Source: Ruminococcus flavefaciens (GTDB taxonomy: Bacteria > Bacillota > Clostridia > Oscillospirales > Ruminococcaceae). From it: a stretch of 49,491 nucleotides of DNA. Below, in pieces: positions 39,179 to 47,358 of the stretch. A model generated the notes under the pieces. The model did not search any database. It was not told the origin of the DNA and was given only the letters and a program-made list of their open reading frames with translations. How positions within the stretch are numbered: the stretch's first letter is position 1; the number at the start of each line of letters is the position of its first letter. The translations under genes were made by a program, and so were the position numbers. The stretch covers positions 1 through 49,491 of the forward strand of contig CACXEJ010000077.1 of NCBI GenBank assembly GCA_902766595.1, given 5' to 3'.

Positions 39179-41005
39179 ATGAATAATTTTAAACGATCAG
39201 CAGCGGCACTGCTGTCGGCTGGCGCTATGGCGCTTACCGGTGTTGCTGCCGCAATGCCCGTGTCGCCGCAGATCACGGCTTATGCCGTTGACGACACCAA
39301 CGATGACTGGCTCCACGCAAAGGGCAGCCGCCTCTATGATATGAACGGAAACGAGGTATGGCTCACAGGTGCGAACTGGTTCGGCTTCAACTGCACCGAG
39401 AACGTTCCCCACTATCTCTGGAGCGGTGACATCGACCATATGGTAAAGGATATTGCCGACCACGGCGTTAACGTCCTCAGACTGCCCGTTTCGACCGAGC
39501 TCCTCTACAACTGGATGATCGGCGATCCGGATCCTATCGAGAGCGTTAATCCCAACGACGATCCGAACTATCCTATCAACGTTGACCTCATCAACCCGGA
39601 CGGCTCTGTTGCAAACAGCCAGCAGACCTTTGAAGTTCTCCTTAAGAAGTGCAAGAAGTACGGCGTAAAGTGCTTCATCGACATCCACAGCCCCGAGTCC
39701 AACAACTCCGGACACAACTACGGTCTGTGGTACGGCAAGAGCTTCAAGGCAAACAACGGCAAGACAGTTGAGGTAACTACCGATGTGTGGATAGAAACAC
39801 TCGCGTGGTGTGCCGAGAATTACAAGAACGACGATACTCTCATTGGCTTCGACCTCAAGAACGAGCCGCACAGCACTTACGGCGGAGCTCCTGTCGATGC
39901 TATATGGGACGACTCAGACAAGCCCAATAACTGGAAAAAGGCTGCTCAGGACTGCGCTGACGCTATCCTCGCCAACAACCCCAATGCTCTCATTCTCATC
40001 GAAGGCGTAGAGGGCTTTGAGGGACACGGCGCTTGGTGGGGCGGAAACCTCCGCGGTGTTGCAAAGTATCCGGTAATGCCCAAAGCAGGTACGAGCCAGA
40101 TAGTTTACTCACCTCACGATTACGGCCCGGTAGTAAGCGCCCAGACATGGTTCGAGAAGGACTTCACCGAGGAGACCCTCCTTGATGATTATTGGCGCGA
40201 CACATGGGCATACCTTATTGAAAAGGATATGTACCCGCTTCTCATCGGCGAATGGGGCGGACGTCTCGACGGCGGCAAGAACGAGCAGTGGCTCGGTCTT
40301 ATCCGCGACTATATGATAAAGAACCACATCAACCATACCTTCTGGTGCCTCAATGACGACTCCGGTGATACCGGCGGACTCTGGAAGGATATACAGTTCG
40401 GCGTAACTCAGGGCGCTGACGGCAAGATGGAGGGCAAGACCACTATCAACTGGGACGAGGAGAAGTATGACACATACTATTATCCTGCAACATGGAAGAC
40501 TCTCACCAGCAAGAAATTCATCGGACTTGACCATCAGGTAGCTCTCGGCAAGGACGGCATCTCGCTGAACGATTTCTACGCAAACTACGCTTCTAAAGAG
40601 GGAAGCAACCTTGACGGAGGCAAGAAGGCTGACGGTACTCCCATAGAGATAACCAGCTCTTCTTCACAGACAACTACCCAGACTTCAACTGTTACAACAA
40701 CTACTACTTCCACGACCTCTGAAGTGACAACTGTTACTACAAATACACTTGAAACAGGCTCTGACGAATTCAGGGTATGGGGTGATGCTAACCTCGACGG
40801 CAATGTCAATATCGCAGATTCAGTGCTCGTAATGCAGGTTGCTACAAATCCTGATAAATATGATATAGGTAAAAGCTCATCAAGTATCAAAGAGGAAGGC
40901 TACAAAAATGCCGACGTTGATACTTCAACAAAAGGTCTCACAAACAGGGACGCTCTGTACATTCAGAAGTACAAGCTCGGACTTATCGACAAGCTTCCTG
41001 TGTGA
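39179..41005 (+). CDS. Secreted GH5 glycoside hydrolase (endoglucanase-like) with dockerin
   Basis: A 608-residue exported cellulase-type enzyme. ATG 39179 has GAGAGGGG 8 bases upstream. Order: signal peptide (1-36, ending AYA), GH5 catalytic domain (~40-480), Ser/Thr-rich linker (~500-535) and type I dockerin (~540-608). Catalytic Glu229 is in LIGFDLKNEPH and nucleophile Glu358 in LLIGEWGGR. The dockerin has two Asp-rich loops, WGDANLDGNVNIADSV and NADVDTSTKGLTNRDAL, so it can dock to a scaffoldin or cell-surface cohesin. No scaffoldin is in the window. A divergent ECF sigma pair sits upstream. Confidence 0.93.
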   Translation: MNNFKRSAAALLSAGAMALTGVAAAMPVSPQITAYAVDDTNDDWLHAKGSRLYDMNGNEVWLTGANWFGFNCTENVPHYLWSGDIDHMVKDIADHGVNVLRLPVSTELLYNWMIGDPDPIESVNPNDDPNYPINVDLINPDGSVANSQQTFEVLLKKCKKYGVKCFIDIHSPESNNSGHNYGLWYGKSFKANNGKTVEVTTDVWIETLAWCAENYKNDDTLIGFDLKNEPHSTYGGAPVDAIWDDSDKPNNWKKAAQDCADAILANNPNALILIEGVEGFEGHGAWWGGNLRGVAKYPVMPKAGTSQIVYSPHDYGPVVSAQTWFEKDFTEETLLDDYWRDTWAYLIEKDMYPLLIGEWGGRLDGGKNEQWLGLIRDYMIKNHINHTFWCLNDDSGDTGGLWKDIQFGVTQGADGKMEGKTTINWDEEKYDTYYYPATWKTLTSKKFIGLDHQVALGKDGISLNDFYANYASKEGSNLDGGKKADGTPIEITSSSSQTTTQTSTVTTTTTSTTSEVTTVTTNTLETGSDEFRVWGDANLDGNVNIADSVLVMQVATNPDKYDIGKSSSSIKEEGYKNADVDTSTKGLTNRDALYIQKYKLGLIDKLPV

Positions 41006-41033
41006 GCCTAAATAAATGAGAGGGGAAATTTTT

Positions 41034-43235
41034 ATGAACAAACTCATCCACAAGCTGACAGCAGCTGTAACAGCAGTTGCTGCCGGAGCGTCGTGCGCTC
41101 TCTACTGCGCACCGCTCGCAACAGACAACGCAGTTATCACCGCAAATGCTGCTGATGACTGCAACGACGACTGGCTCCACGCTGTCGGAAGCGGTCTCTA
41201 CGACAAGGACGGCAATCAGGTATGGCTCACCGGTGCAAACTGGTTCGGCTTCAACTGCTCTGAGAACTGCGCACATGGTCTCTATGCGACCGATGTTGAC
41301 GACTTCCTTTCGTCAGTTGCCGACCACGGCATCAACATCATACGCTTCCCTATTTCCACAACTCTTCTGAAGTCGTGGATGGACGGCGAGCCCCATAAGG
41401 TAAGCTCAGTTCAGGCAGCCTACAATCCTCCCAAGGACGTTGTCGGTGAGGACGGAACGATTACTCCCGCAGGTAAGTACGGCGACATCAACCGCGACTT
41501 CGTTCTCGAGGACGGTAAGACTCTCAAGAACAGCATGGAGATCTTCGACATCATCATGCAGAAGTGCAAGAAGTACGGTCTGAAGGCTTTCATCGACGTT
41601 CACAGCCCTGACGAGAACAACTCCGGTCATGACTATGAGCTCTGGTACGGCAAGGCTGGCATAACTACCGATGACTGGATCGACACACTCGTATGGATAG
41701 CTGACAAGTATTCAAACGACGATACCCTCCTCGGCTATGACCTCAAGAACGAGCCTCACGGCAAGCGTGGCTACAAGGGTACAGAGTGTCCGGACAATAT
41801 TGCTAAGTGGGACGACTCAAAAGACGAGAACAACTGGAAGTATGCAGCTGAAAAGTGTGCAGATGCTATCCTCGCTGTAAATCCCAATGCGCTCATTATG
41901 ATAGAGGGCGTTGAGCAGTACCCGATGACTGACAAGGGATACGGTTGGGACGATCCCGATATATTCCAGCCTAAGCCGGGCGAGGAAAAGTGGTACGGCG
42001 CATGGTGGGGCGGAAACCTCCGCGGTGTTAAGGATCACCCTGTTTCTCCCAAGGCCGGCAAGTCTCAGATAGTATATTCACCTCACGATTACGGCCCGTC
42101 CGTTTACGCACAGACATGGTTCGACAAGGATTTCTCAACAGAAACTCTCCTTGACGACTACTGGCGCGATACATGGGCTTACATCAACGAGCAGAATATA
42201 GCTCCGCTTCTCATCGGTGAGTGGGGCGGTCATATGGACAAGGGCAAGAACCAGAAGTGGATGGAGCTTCTCCGTGACTATATGATAGAGAACCACATCA
42301 ATCACACATTCTGGTGTCTCAACCCCAACTCCGGCGATACCGGCGGACTCCTCGGCAACGACTTCAAGACATGGGACGAAAATAAGTACGGTCTCTTTGA
42401 GAAGTCTCTCTGGCAGACCACCGGCGGTACATACATCGGTCTTGACCACAAGACAGCTCTCGGAAACAACGGTATGTCCCTCAGCGAGTTCTACTCTTCC
42501 GGACAGAAGAGCAACCTCAACGGCGGCAAGACCTACGATCCCAAGGAGCCTACTTCACAGCCTACAACAAAGTCCTCGACTACAAGCAGTGCTGTGACAA
42601 CTACAACAACTACCACCACTACAAAAACTGAGACCGAAACTATCACAAGCACAACTACAAAGCCCGAGCCGTACGGCACACTCAAGGTCGATATAAACAT
42701 CGTTGACAAGGAGACCGGCGAGCTGGTAGAGGGTGTTGGCTACTCTATCTCAGCAATGGCAAATAACGGCGGCGGTGCTTTCTACGGCGAACGCAATTAT
42801 AACTCCAACTTAACAGACAATTACTTCTATCCGAACAAGCTGAATTTCTCAAGCGACTCTGAGATACTGGACGCTGTATTCAGTTTGGAAATAGAGTCTG
42901 TTCCGAAGGGCTACCGTATGCCTAAGAGCTCACCCAGCACTACTTTCCAGATCCGTGCTGACAGACCGCAGTTCAAGGTAGAGATCGAGATCGCAAACGA
43001 AAAGACTATTCTCGGCGATGCAAACGGCGACGGACAGGTAAATATCGCAGATGCTGTACTCGTAATGCAGGTCGCTACAAATCCCGACAAGTACGATGTC
43101 GGAAAGACCTCCAGCAGCATTACTGCTAAGGGCAAGAGGAGAGCTGACGTTGACGGCAAGTCAGGACTTACCAACGCTGATGCACTTCTTATCCAGAAGT
43201 TCAAGCTCGGACTCCGTGCTTCACTTGAACAATAA
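41034..43235 (+). CDS. Secreted GH5 glycoside hydrolase with extra domain and dockerin
   Basis: A 733-residue paralog of the preceding enzyme. ATG 41034 follows AGAGGGG. Order: signal peptide (~1-37), GH5 (~40-490; Glu240 in LGYDLKNEPH, Glu396 in LLIGEWGGH), Thr-rich linker (~505-545), an additional ~110-residue beta-rich domain (~546-658) and a dockerin (~658-733; GDANGDGQVNIADAV and RADVDGKSGLTNADAL loops). The added domain, beginning YGTLKVDINIVDKETGELVEGV, resembles Cna B/prealbumin-like folds and may bind polymer or act as a spacer. It lies 28 bases downstream and probably shares the upstream promoter. A terminator follows. Confidence 0.93.
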   Translation: MNKLIHKLTAAVTAVAAGASCALYCAPLATDNAVITANAADDCNDDWLHAVGSGLYDKDGNQVWLTGANWFGFNCSENCAHGLYATDVDDFLSSVADHGINIIRFPISTTLLKSWMDGEPHKVSSVQAAYNPPKDVVGEDGTITPAGKYGDINRDFVLEDGKTLKNSMEIFDIIMQKCKKYGLKAFIDVHSPDENNSGHDYELWYGKAGITTDDWIDTLVWIADKYSNDDTLLGYDLKNEPHGKRGYKGTECPDNIAKWDDSKDENNWKYAAEKCADAILAVNPNALIMIEGVEQYPMTDKGYGWDDPDIFQPKPGEEKWYGAWWGGNLRGVKDHPVSPKAGKSQIVYSPHDYGPSVYAQTWFDKDFSTETLLDDYWRDTWAYINEQNIAPLLIGEWGGHMDKGKNQKWMELLRDYMIENHINHTFWCLNPNSGDTGGLLGNDFKTWDENKYGLFEKSLWQTTGGTYIGLDHKTALGNNGMSLSEFYSSGQKSNLNGGKTYDPKEPTSQPTTKSSTTSSAVTTTTTTTTTKTETETITSTTTKPEPYGTLKVDINIVDKETGELVEGVGYSISAMANNGGGAFYGERNYNSNLTDNYFYPNKLNFSSDSEILDAVFSLEIESVPKGYRMPKSSPSTTFQIRADRPQFKVEIEIANEKTILGDANGDGQVNIADAVLVMQVATNPDKYDVGKTSSSITAKGKRRADVDGKSGLTNADALLIQKFKLGLRASLEQ

Positions 43236-43242
43236 GTAACAT

Positions 43243-43271
43243 AAAGAACCGCTCGTAAGAGCGGTTCTTTT
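43243..43271 (+). terminator. Rho-independent terminator
   Basis: Stem GAACCGCTC/GAGCGGTTC (43246-43254 with 43259-43267) with a GTAA loop and a T run; it ends the GH5 operon. Confidence 0.9.
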
Positions 43272-43300
43272 GCATTTACGGCAATATAATGAAAAAATTG

Positions 43301-43329
43301 TTGACATTTCGGTCAATAGCGTGTAAAAT
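43301..43329 (+). promoter_or_regulatory. Promoter of the MBOAT/SGNH genes
   Basis: TTGACA (43301-43306) and TAAAAT (43324-43329) are 17 bases apart; the start is near 43336, with about 75 bases of leader before the ATG. Confidence 0.85.
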
Positions 43330-43411
43330 ATAAATGTACGACTATTTATAGGTCAATGGTTTATATGAGTAATTATTCGAGAGTGGAAGTAAGTCGGCAA
43401 AGGGTGATTTA

Positions 43412-44803
43412 ATGGTTTTCAGCAGTCTGGAATTTATATTTATATTCCTGCCTGTTTTTATGGCGGCGTATGCATTTGCGCCAGCAATGTATAAAAATGC
43501 AGTAATATTTGCCGGCAGTGTATTTTTTTACAGTCTCGGAGTAAAGAAGCCGGTCTACATTATGTTGTTCCTGCTGACTGTGCTGCTGAACTTCATTGTG
43601 GCGCAGTTCATAGAGAATTCGCGGCATCTTCGGAAATTCTGGCTGACCTTCGGAGTGGCATTCAACTTCTGGTGGCTGATATTCTTCAAATACTGGGGCT
43701 TTGGTGCGGAAAACATCAACAATATGTTCCACACGAGCCTTACGGTCAAGGACATAATACTCCCGATCGGCATAAGCTTCTACACCTTTCAGAACGTCTC
43801 CTACATCATTGACGTTTACCGCAGAAAGACCAGAGCCGAGAAGAGTTTCATCAACTACGGCGCATATATAAGTATGTTCCCTCAGCTCATTGCCGGACCT
43901 ATCGTAACTTATGATACCGTTGCAAAGCAGCTCAGGAAGCGAACCCACAGCATAAAGCAGGTCGAGGACGGTCTCAAGACCTTCACTATCGGGCTTGGCT
44001 TCAAGGTGCTCATTGCCAATCAGATAGGCGGACTCTGGAGCGATGTTTCGGCGATTGGCTATGCGAATATCTCTACAAAGCTCGCGTGGATGGGCATTGC
44101 AGCCTATTCCTTCCAGCTCTGCTTCGACTTCTGGGGCTACTCCCTTATGGCTATCGGACTGGGACGTATTATGGGCTTTGAGCTCCCGAAAAACTTCGAT
44201 TTCCCGTATCTTTCGGTGACTATGACCGAGTTCTGGAGACGCTGGCATATGACTCTCGGAACGTGGTTCAGGGAGTACATATACATACCCCTCGGCGGAA
44301 ACCGCAAAGGTCCGAGGAGAATGGTGTTCAACACCTTTATCGTGTGGCTGTTTACAGGTCTGTGGCACGGCGCGAGCTGGAACTTCGTCCTGTGGGGACT
44401 TGTCCTCTTCGGCATAATGATGACCGAAAAGTTCTGGACGGGACAGTTCTTCAACAGGCACAGGCTCATCGGTCACGCCTATATGATACTGATAATACCG
44501 CTGACTTGGCTGCTCTTTGCGATAACAGACTTTGAACAGCTCGGCGTATACTTCCGCAGACTGATACCCTTTATCCGCAAGGACAACTCCCACGTCCTGA
44601 GCGGCGATTACAGGCAATACTGGGACACCTACCGCAATTTCTTCATAGCCGGAGTGCTCTTCTCGACGAAGCTGCCGTTTTTGATCTACCGGAAAATGAA
44701 GAATACGGTGATATGCTCGCTGGCTCTGCTGGCTGTATTCTGGGGCTCTGTCTACTGTATGTACAAGGGACTCAACGATCCGTTTATGTATTTCAGATTT
44801 TGA
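43412..44803 (+). CDS. MBOAT family O-acyltransferase (AlgI/DltB type)
   Basis: A 463-residue integral membrane enzyme with about ten hydrophobic segments. It carries the MBOAT marks FWRRWHMTLGTWFREYIYIPLGGNR (about 268-292) and WLFTGLWHGASWNFVLWG (about 311-328), whose His is the conserved catalytic residue. The PIGISFYTFQNVSYIIDVYR segment near 115 is typical of the AlgI/DltB branch, which moves acyl groups from the cytoplasm onto extracellular polymers or surface glycans. The next gene is an SGNH hydrolase-like protein, as usual for such systems, where it acts as the extracellular acceptor enzyme. Target polymer unknown. Confidence 0.93.
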   Translation: MVFSSLEFIFIFLPVFMAAYAFAPAMYKNAVIFAGSVFFYSLGVKKPVYIMLFLLTVLLNFIVAQFIENSRHLRKFWLTFGVAFNFWWLIFFKYWGFGAENINNMFHTSLTVKDIILPIGISFYTFQNVSYIIDVYRRKTRAEKSFINYGAYISMFPQLIAGPIVTYDTVAKQLRKRTHSIKQVEDGLKTFTIGLGFKVLIANQIGGLWSDVSAIGYANISTKLAWMGIAAYSFQLCFDFWGYSLMAIGLGRIMGFELPKNFDFPYLSVTMTEFWRRWHMTLGTWFREYIYIPLGGNRKGPRRMVFNTFIVWLFTGLWHGASWNFVLWGLVLFGIMMTEKFWTGQFFNRHRLIGHAYMILIIPLTWLLFAITDFEQLGVYFRRLIPFIRKDNSHVLSGDYRQYWDTYRNFFIAGVLFSTKLPFLIYRKMKNTVICSLALLAVFWGSVYCMYKGLNDPFMYFRF

Positions 44804-44818
44804 CAGGAGACTTGATGT

Positions 44819-45682
44819 ATGAATAGATTTAAACAATGCGTATATACTGTGATACTGCTGGCGACCTGCCTTGTGGCTTCACCGTTCATATACAAGCAGA
44901 TATGGAATTCGAGCAAGGAGAAGACCAAGACCGAAAAGCTGCCGCCTATCGAGGTGAATATGCCGACAATGGCTGCGGCTCAGACCGGTACTGCTCCGGG
45001 CGGAGAGAATTCCACGGATACTCAGCAGACCACCGCTCCGGACGGCGCAACAGCAGCGACCGGTGAGACCGCTGCTCAGACTGAGACCGGCACTGCTCCT
45101 GCAAATGCAGGCTTTGCCTATGTTCAGAGCGATCCCTCATACTTCGATGACGCTCTCTTCGTAGGCGACTCGCGTACCGTCGGTATCCAGCTCTACGGCA
45201 CTCTCAAGAACGCGGATTATTTCTGCGATAAAGGTCTTGCAGCCTACAAGATCGACACGGCTTCCGTAAACGGACAGACGCTTGACGGTGTGCTCAAGGC
45301 AAAGAAGTACGGCAAGATCTACGTTATGCTCGGCATAAACGAGGTCGGAAACAACTTCGACTACACGATAAAGGCTTTCAACAGCACTATCGACAAAATA
45401 AAACAGGCTCAGCCCGATGCACTTATCTATATAATGGCAAATCTCCACGTTACGACCGGTGCTCAGACGTCCACGATATCCAACGAGAGGATAAACTATC
45501 TCAATGCTTCGTTCTCTCAGCTTGCGGACTACAAGACGATCTTCTACATCGACGTGAACCCGGTCTTTGACGATAACGACGGTGCGCTCAGAAGCGACGC
45601 TTCAAATGACGGCGTACACGTTCTTGCCAACTATTACGAGACATGGTGCAGCTGGCTGTGTATGAATACTGTGAAAAAGTGA
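44819..45682 (+). CDS. SGNH/GDSL hydrolase-like exported protein
   Basis: A 287-residue protein with one N-terminal hydrophobic helix (about 8-26) that looks like a signal anchor, a Thr/Ala/Gly-rich linker (about 40-98), then an SGNH domain (~100-285). Block I LFVGDSRTVG places nucleophile Ser118, GINEVG is block III with Asn, and DGVH near the end supplies Asp264/His267. ATG 44819 follows ACAGGAG, 15 bases after the MBOAT stop, so the two are co-transcribed. Probably the extracellular partner that puts acyl groups onto, or removes them from, a surface polymer. Confidence 0.88.
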   Translation: MNRFKQCVYTVILLATCLVASPFIYKQIWNSSKEKTKTEKLPPIEVNMPTMAAAQTGTAPGGENSTDTQQTTAPDGATAATGETAAQTETGTAPANAGFAYVQSDPSYFDDALFVGDSRTVGIQLYGTLKNADYFCDKGLAAYKIDTASVNGQTLDGVLKAKKYGKIYVMLGINEVGNNFDYTIKAFNSTIDKIKQAQPDALIYIMANLHVTTGAQTSTISNERINYLNASFSQLADYKTIFYIDVNPVFDDNDGALRSDASNDGVHVLANYYETWCSWLCMNTVKK

Positions 45683-45760
45683 TTATTTCCCCGGACGACG
45701 GTGCGCAGGTACTTTGTTCGGGGATAGTGATATATTTGCATTAACTAAGGAGGAATTGAT
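45683..45760. other. Short intergenic region with weak hairpin
   Basis: TCCCCG (45688-45693) can pair with CGGGGA (45719-45724) around a 25-base loop; no T run and no promoter match. The strong ribosome site AAGGAGG precedes the kinase ATG. Confidence 0.4.
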
Positions 45761-47077
45761 ATGGCAGAGCTCAAAAACGGCTTTAAGGCAAGAACAGTCA
45801 ACGGCGGAGAATTCACCGTTCTGGAATTTCTCGGCGGAGGCGGACAGGGCAACGTTTACAAGGTCAGCTTCGGCGGCAGGGAAATGGCACTGAAATGGTA
45901 TCACAAGTCCACCGTTGAAAAGATGAAGAATCCCAAGGAGTTTTACGAAAATCTCCGCAATAATATCCGCAAGGGTGCCCCGACCAAGGCTTTCTTATGG
46001 CCGGAGGAGCTTTCGGAGTGGTTAGACGGCAGCTTCGGCTACCTTATGCAGCTCCGTCCGCAGGGCTTCGAGGAGCTCACGCGCTTCCTCATCTGGGATC
46101 CCAAGAAGCGCCGTATGAAGGCACAGTTCTCGGGCATAACCGCAAGGTGCAATGCCGCTATAAATATAATCGAGGGTTTCCGTGCGCTGCACAATGACGG
46201 CTACAGCTATCAGGATCTCAACAACGGAAACTTCTTCATTGATCCCAAGAACGGAAATGTCCTCATCTGCGACAACGACAACGTCTCCGAGAGAGGAGTG
46301 AACTTCGGTATTGCCGGAAAACAGCGCTATATGGCACCTGAGGTAGTCCTCGGCGGCGCTCCCGACAAGCGCTCGGACCGCTTTTCATTGGCAGTCATAC
46401 TCTTCCGTATGCTCTTTATCGAGCATCCGCTCGAGGGCAAGTATTCGACTCCGCCCTGTATGACTCCGGAGCTCGAGAAGAAGTTCTACGGCACGGATCC
46501 GGTATTCGTGCTTGATCCCGAGGACGACCGCAACGCCGCAAACAATCAGCTCAACACGAACACCCTGCGTTTCTGGAAGATATATCCCGAGTACATCAGG
46601 GATCTCTTTGTTGAGTCGTTCAGCAAGAAATCCGTACAGCCGCCCTATGACCGCGTTATCGAGAGAACGTGGCTGGACGCCTTCGTGCGCCTGAGAAGCG
46701 AGACCGTTGCCTGCCCGCATTGCGGCAAGGAGACCTTCATCAGCGAGGGCTATACCGTGAGCTGTATGTACTGCGGCGGACCTCTTACCTGCCGCGGCGG
46801 CATCAAGTTCAAGAGATTTGAGGTGCCTGCATTCGGCGGAGTGAAGCTGTATGACGGACAGGTCAGCGAGACTGAGGGCGACTTCCACAGGATAGTGGGA
46901 GAGGTGGTCCGCAACAAGAAGGATCCGAGCAAGCTGGCTCTGAGGAACCTCACCGAGAATGTATGGAACGTAAAGCTTCCGGACAACAGCGTGAGAAGCG
47001 TTGAACCGGACGGAGTTATGCCGCTTATAAAGGACTTCGTGGTCAACATCGGAAACGCTGAGGGCACGGTCTACTGA
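45761..47077 (+). CDS. Atypical Ser/Thr protein kinase with zinc ribbon
   Basis: A 438-residue protein with a kinase fold (about 18-310), a zinc ribbon (CPHC 318-321, CMYC 335-338) and a C-terminal beta-rich domain (~345-435). The glycine loop is LGGGGQGNVYK (24-34), with Lys45 as the VAIK lysine. The HRD motif is YQDLNNGNF (Asp152, Asn157 retained; His/Arg replaced by Tyr/Gln), DFG is replaced by DND (171-173), and APE (192-194) is intact. Catalytic Lys, Asp and Asn are present, so activity is possible. Similar YQD/CDND kinases occur near vWA/phosphatase/TerD genes; none is seen here. No membrane helix. Confidence 0.88.
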   Translation: MAELKNGFKARTVNGGEFTVLEFLGGGGQGNVYKVSFGGREMALKWYHKSTVEKMKNPKEFYENLRNNIRKGAPTKAFLWPEELSEWLDGSFGYLMQLRPQGFEELTRFLIWDPKKRRMKAQFSGITARCNAAINIIEGFRALHNDGYSYQDLNNGNFFIDPKNGNVLICDNDNVSERGVNFGIAGKQRYMAPEVVLGGAPDKRSDRFSLAVILFRMLFIEHPLEGKYSTPPCMTPELEKKFYGTDPVFVLDPEDDRNAANNQLNTNTLRFWKIYPEYIRDLFVESFSKKSVQPPYDRVIERTWLDAFVRLRSETVACPHCGKETFISEGYTVSCMYCGGPLTCRGGIKFKRFEVPAFGGVKLYDGQVSETEGDFHRIVGEVVRNKKDPSKLALRNLTENVWNVKLPDNSVRSVEPDGVMPLIKDFVVNIGNAEGTVY

Positions 47078-47096
47078 GCAGAAGTAAAACTTAACA

Positions 47097-47134
47097 AAAA
47101 AAGCCGGACTTCTTTTTGAAATCCGGCATTTTTT
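47097..47134. terminator. Bidirectional rho-independent terminator
   Basis: GCCGGA (47103-47108) pairs with TCCGGC (47122-47127) around a 13-base loop; A-rich left and T-rich right flanks allow use on both strands. It ends the kinase transcript 20-odd bases after the stop. Confidence 0.85.
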
Positions 47135-47154
47135 ATAAATCGTCGCAGAATAGC

Positions 47155-47183
47155 TTGACATCTGGACTTTAATGAGCTATAAT
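47155..47183 (+). promoter_or_regulatory. rpoB: Consensus rpoB promoter
   Basis: TTGACA (47155-47160) and TATAAT (47178-47183) are exactly 17 bases apart, a perfect match. The start near 47190 leaves a leader of about 170 bases before ATG 47359. Confidence 0.9.
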
Positions 47184-47226
47184 AATATAATGTATCAATA
47201 TGGAAAATTGTCGCTGTTATCAAGAT

Positions 47227-47255
47227 ATTATATCATACATAACGACGATTGTCAA
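47227..47255 (-). promoter_or_regulatory. Consensus promoter facing the rpoB promoter
   Basis: On the minus strand, TTGACA (47255-47250) and TATAAT (47232-47227) are 17 bases apart, also a perfect match. Transcription would run leftward across the rpoB promoter. Confidence 0.75.
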
Positions 47256-47358
47256 TAGGTTTTTGAAAAAATTTTCCGTAAAGCAATGGCTACGCTCCGC
47301 ACATTACCGCTGACCGGCAGTGCTGCGGATAAGCAAAAATATAAGGAGGTTTCCGCCT

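Larger units (their letters stand above)
47096..47220 (-). ncRNA. Candidate minus-strand small RNA
   Basis: A perfect minus-strand promoter at 47255-47227 would start transcription near 47220 and reach the bidirectional terminator hairpin at 47103-47127 followed on this strand by seven Ts. The product would be about 125 nt and antisense to the rpoB promoter region. It has no ORF of note. Based on signals only; no family match is recognised. Confidence 0.42.

Noticed and set aside
43409..44836. 475-codon minus-strand frame opposite the MBOAT gene
   Set aside because: Composition is His/Gln/Glu-rich with no hydrophobic pattern or motif. The plus strand has a strong MBOAT match, promoter and terminator context.
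45688..45724. Terminator after the SGNH gene
   Set aside because: Only a 6-bp stem with a long loop and no T run.
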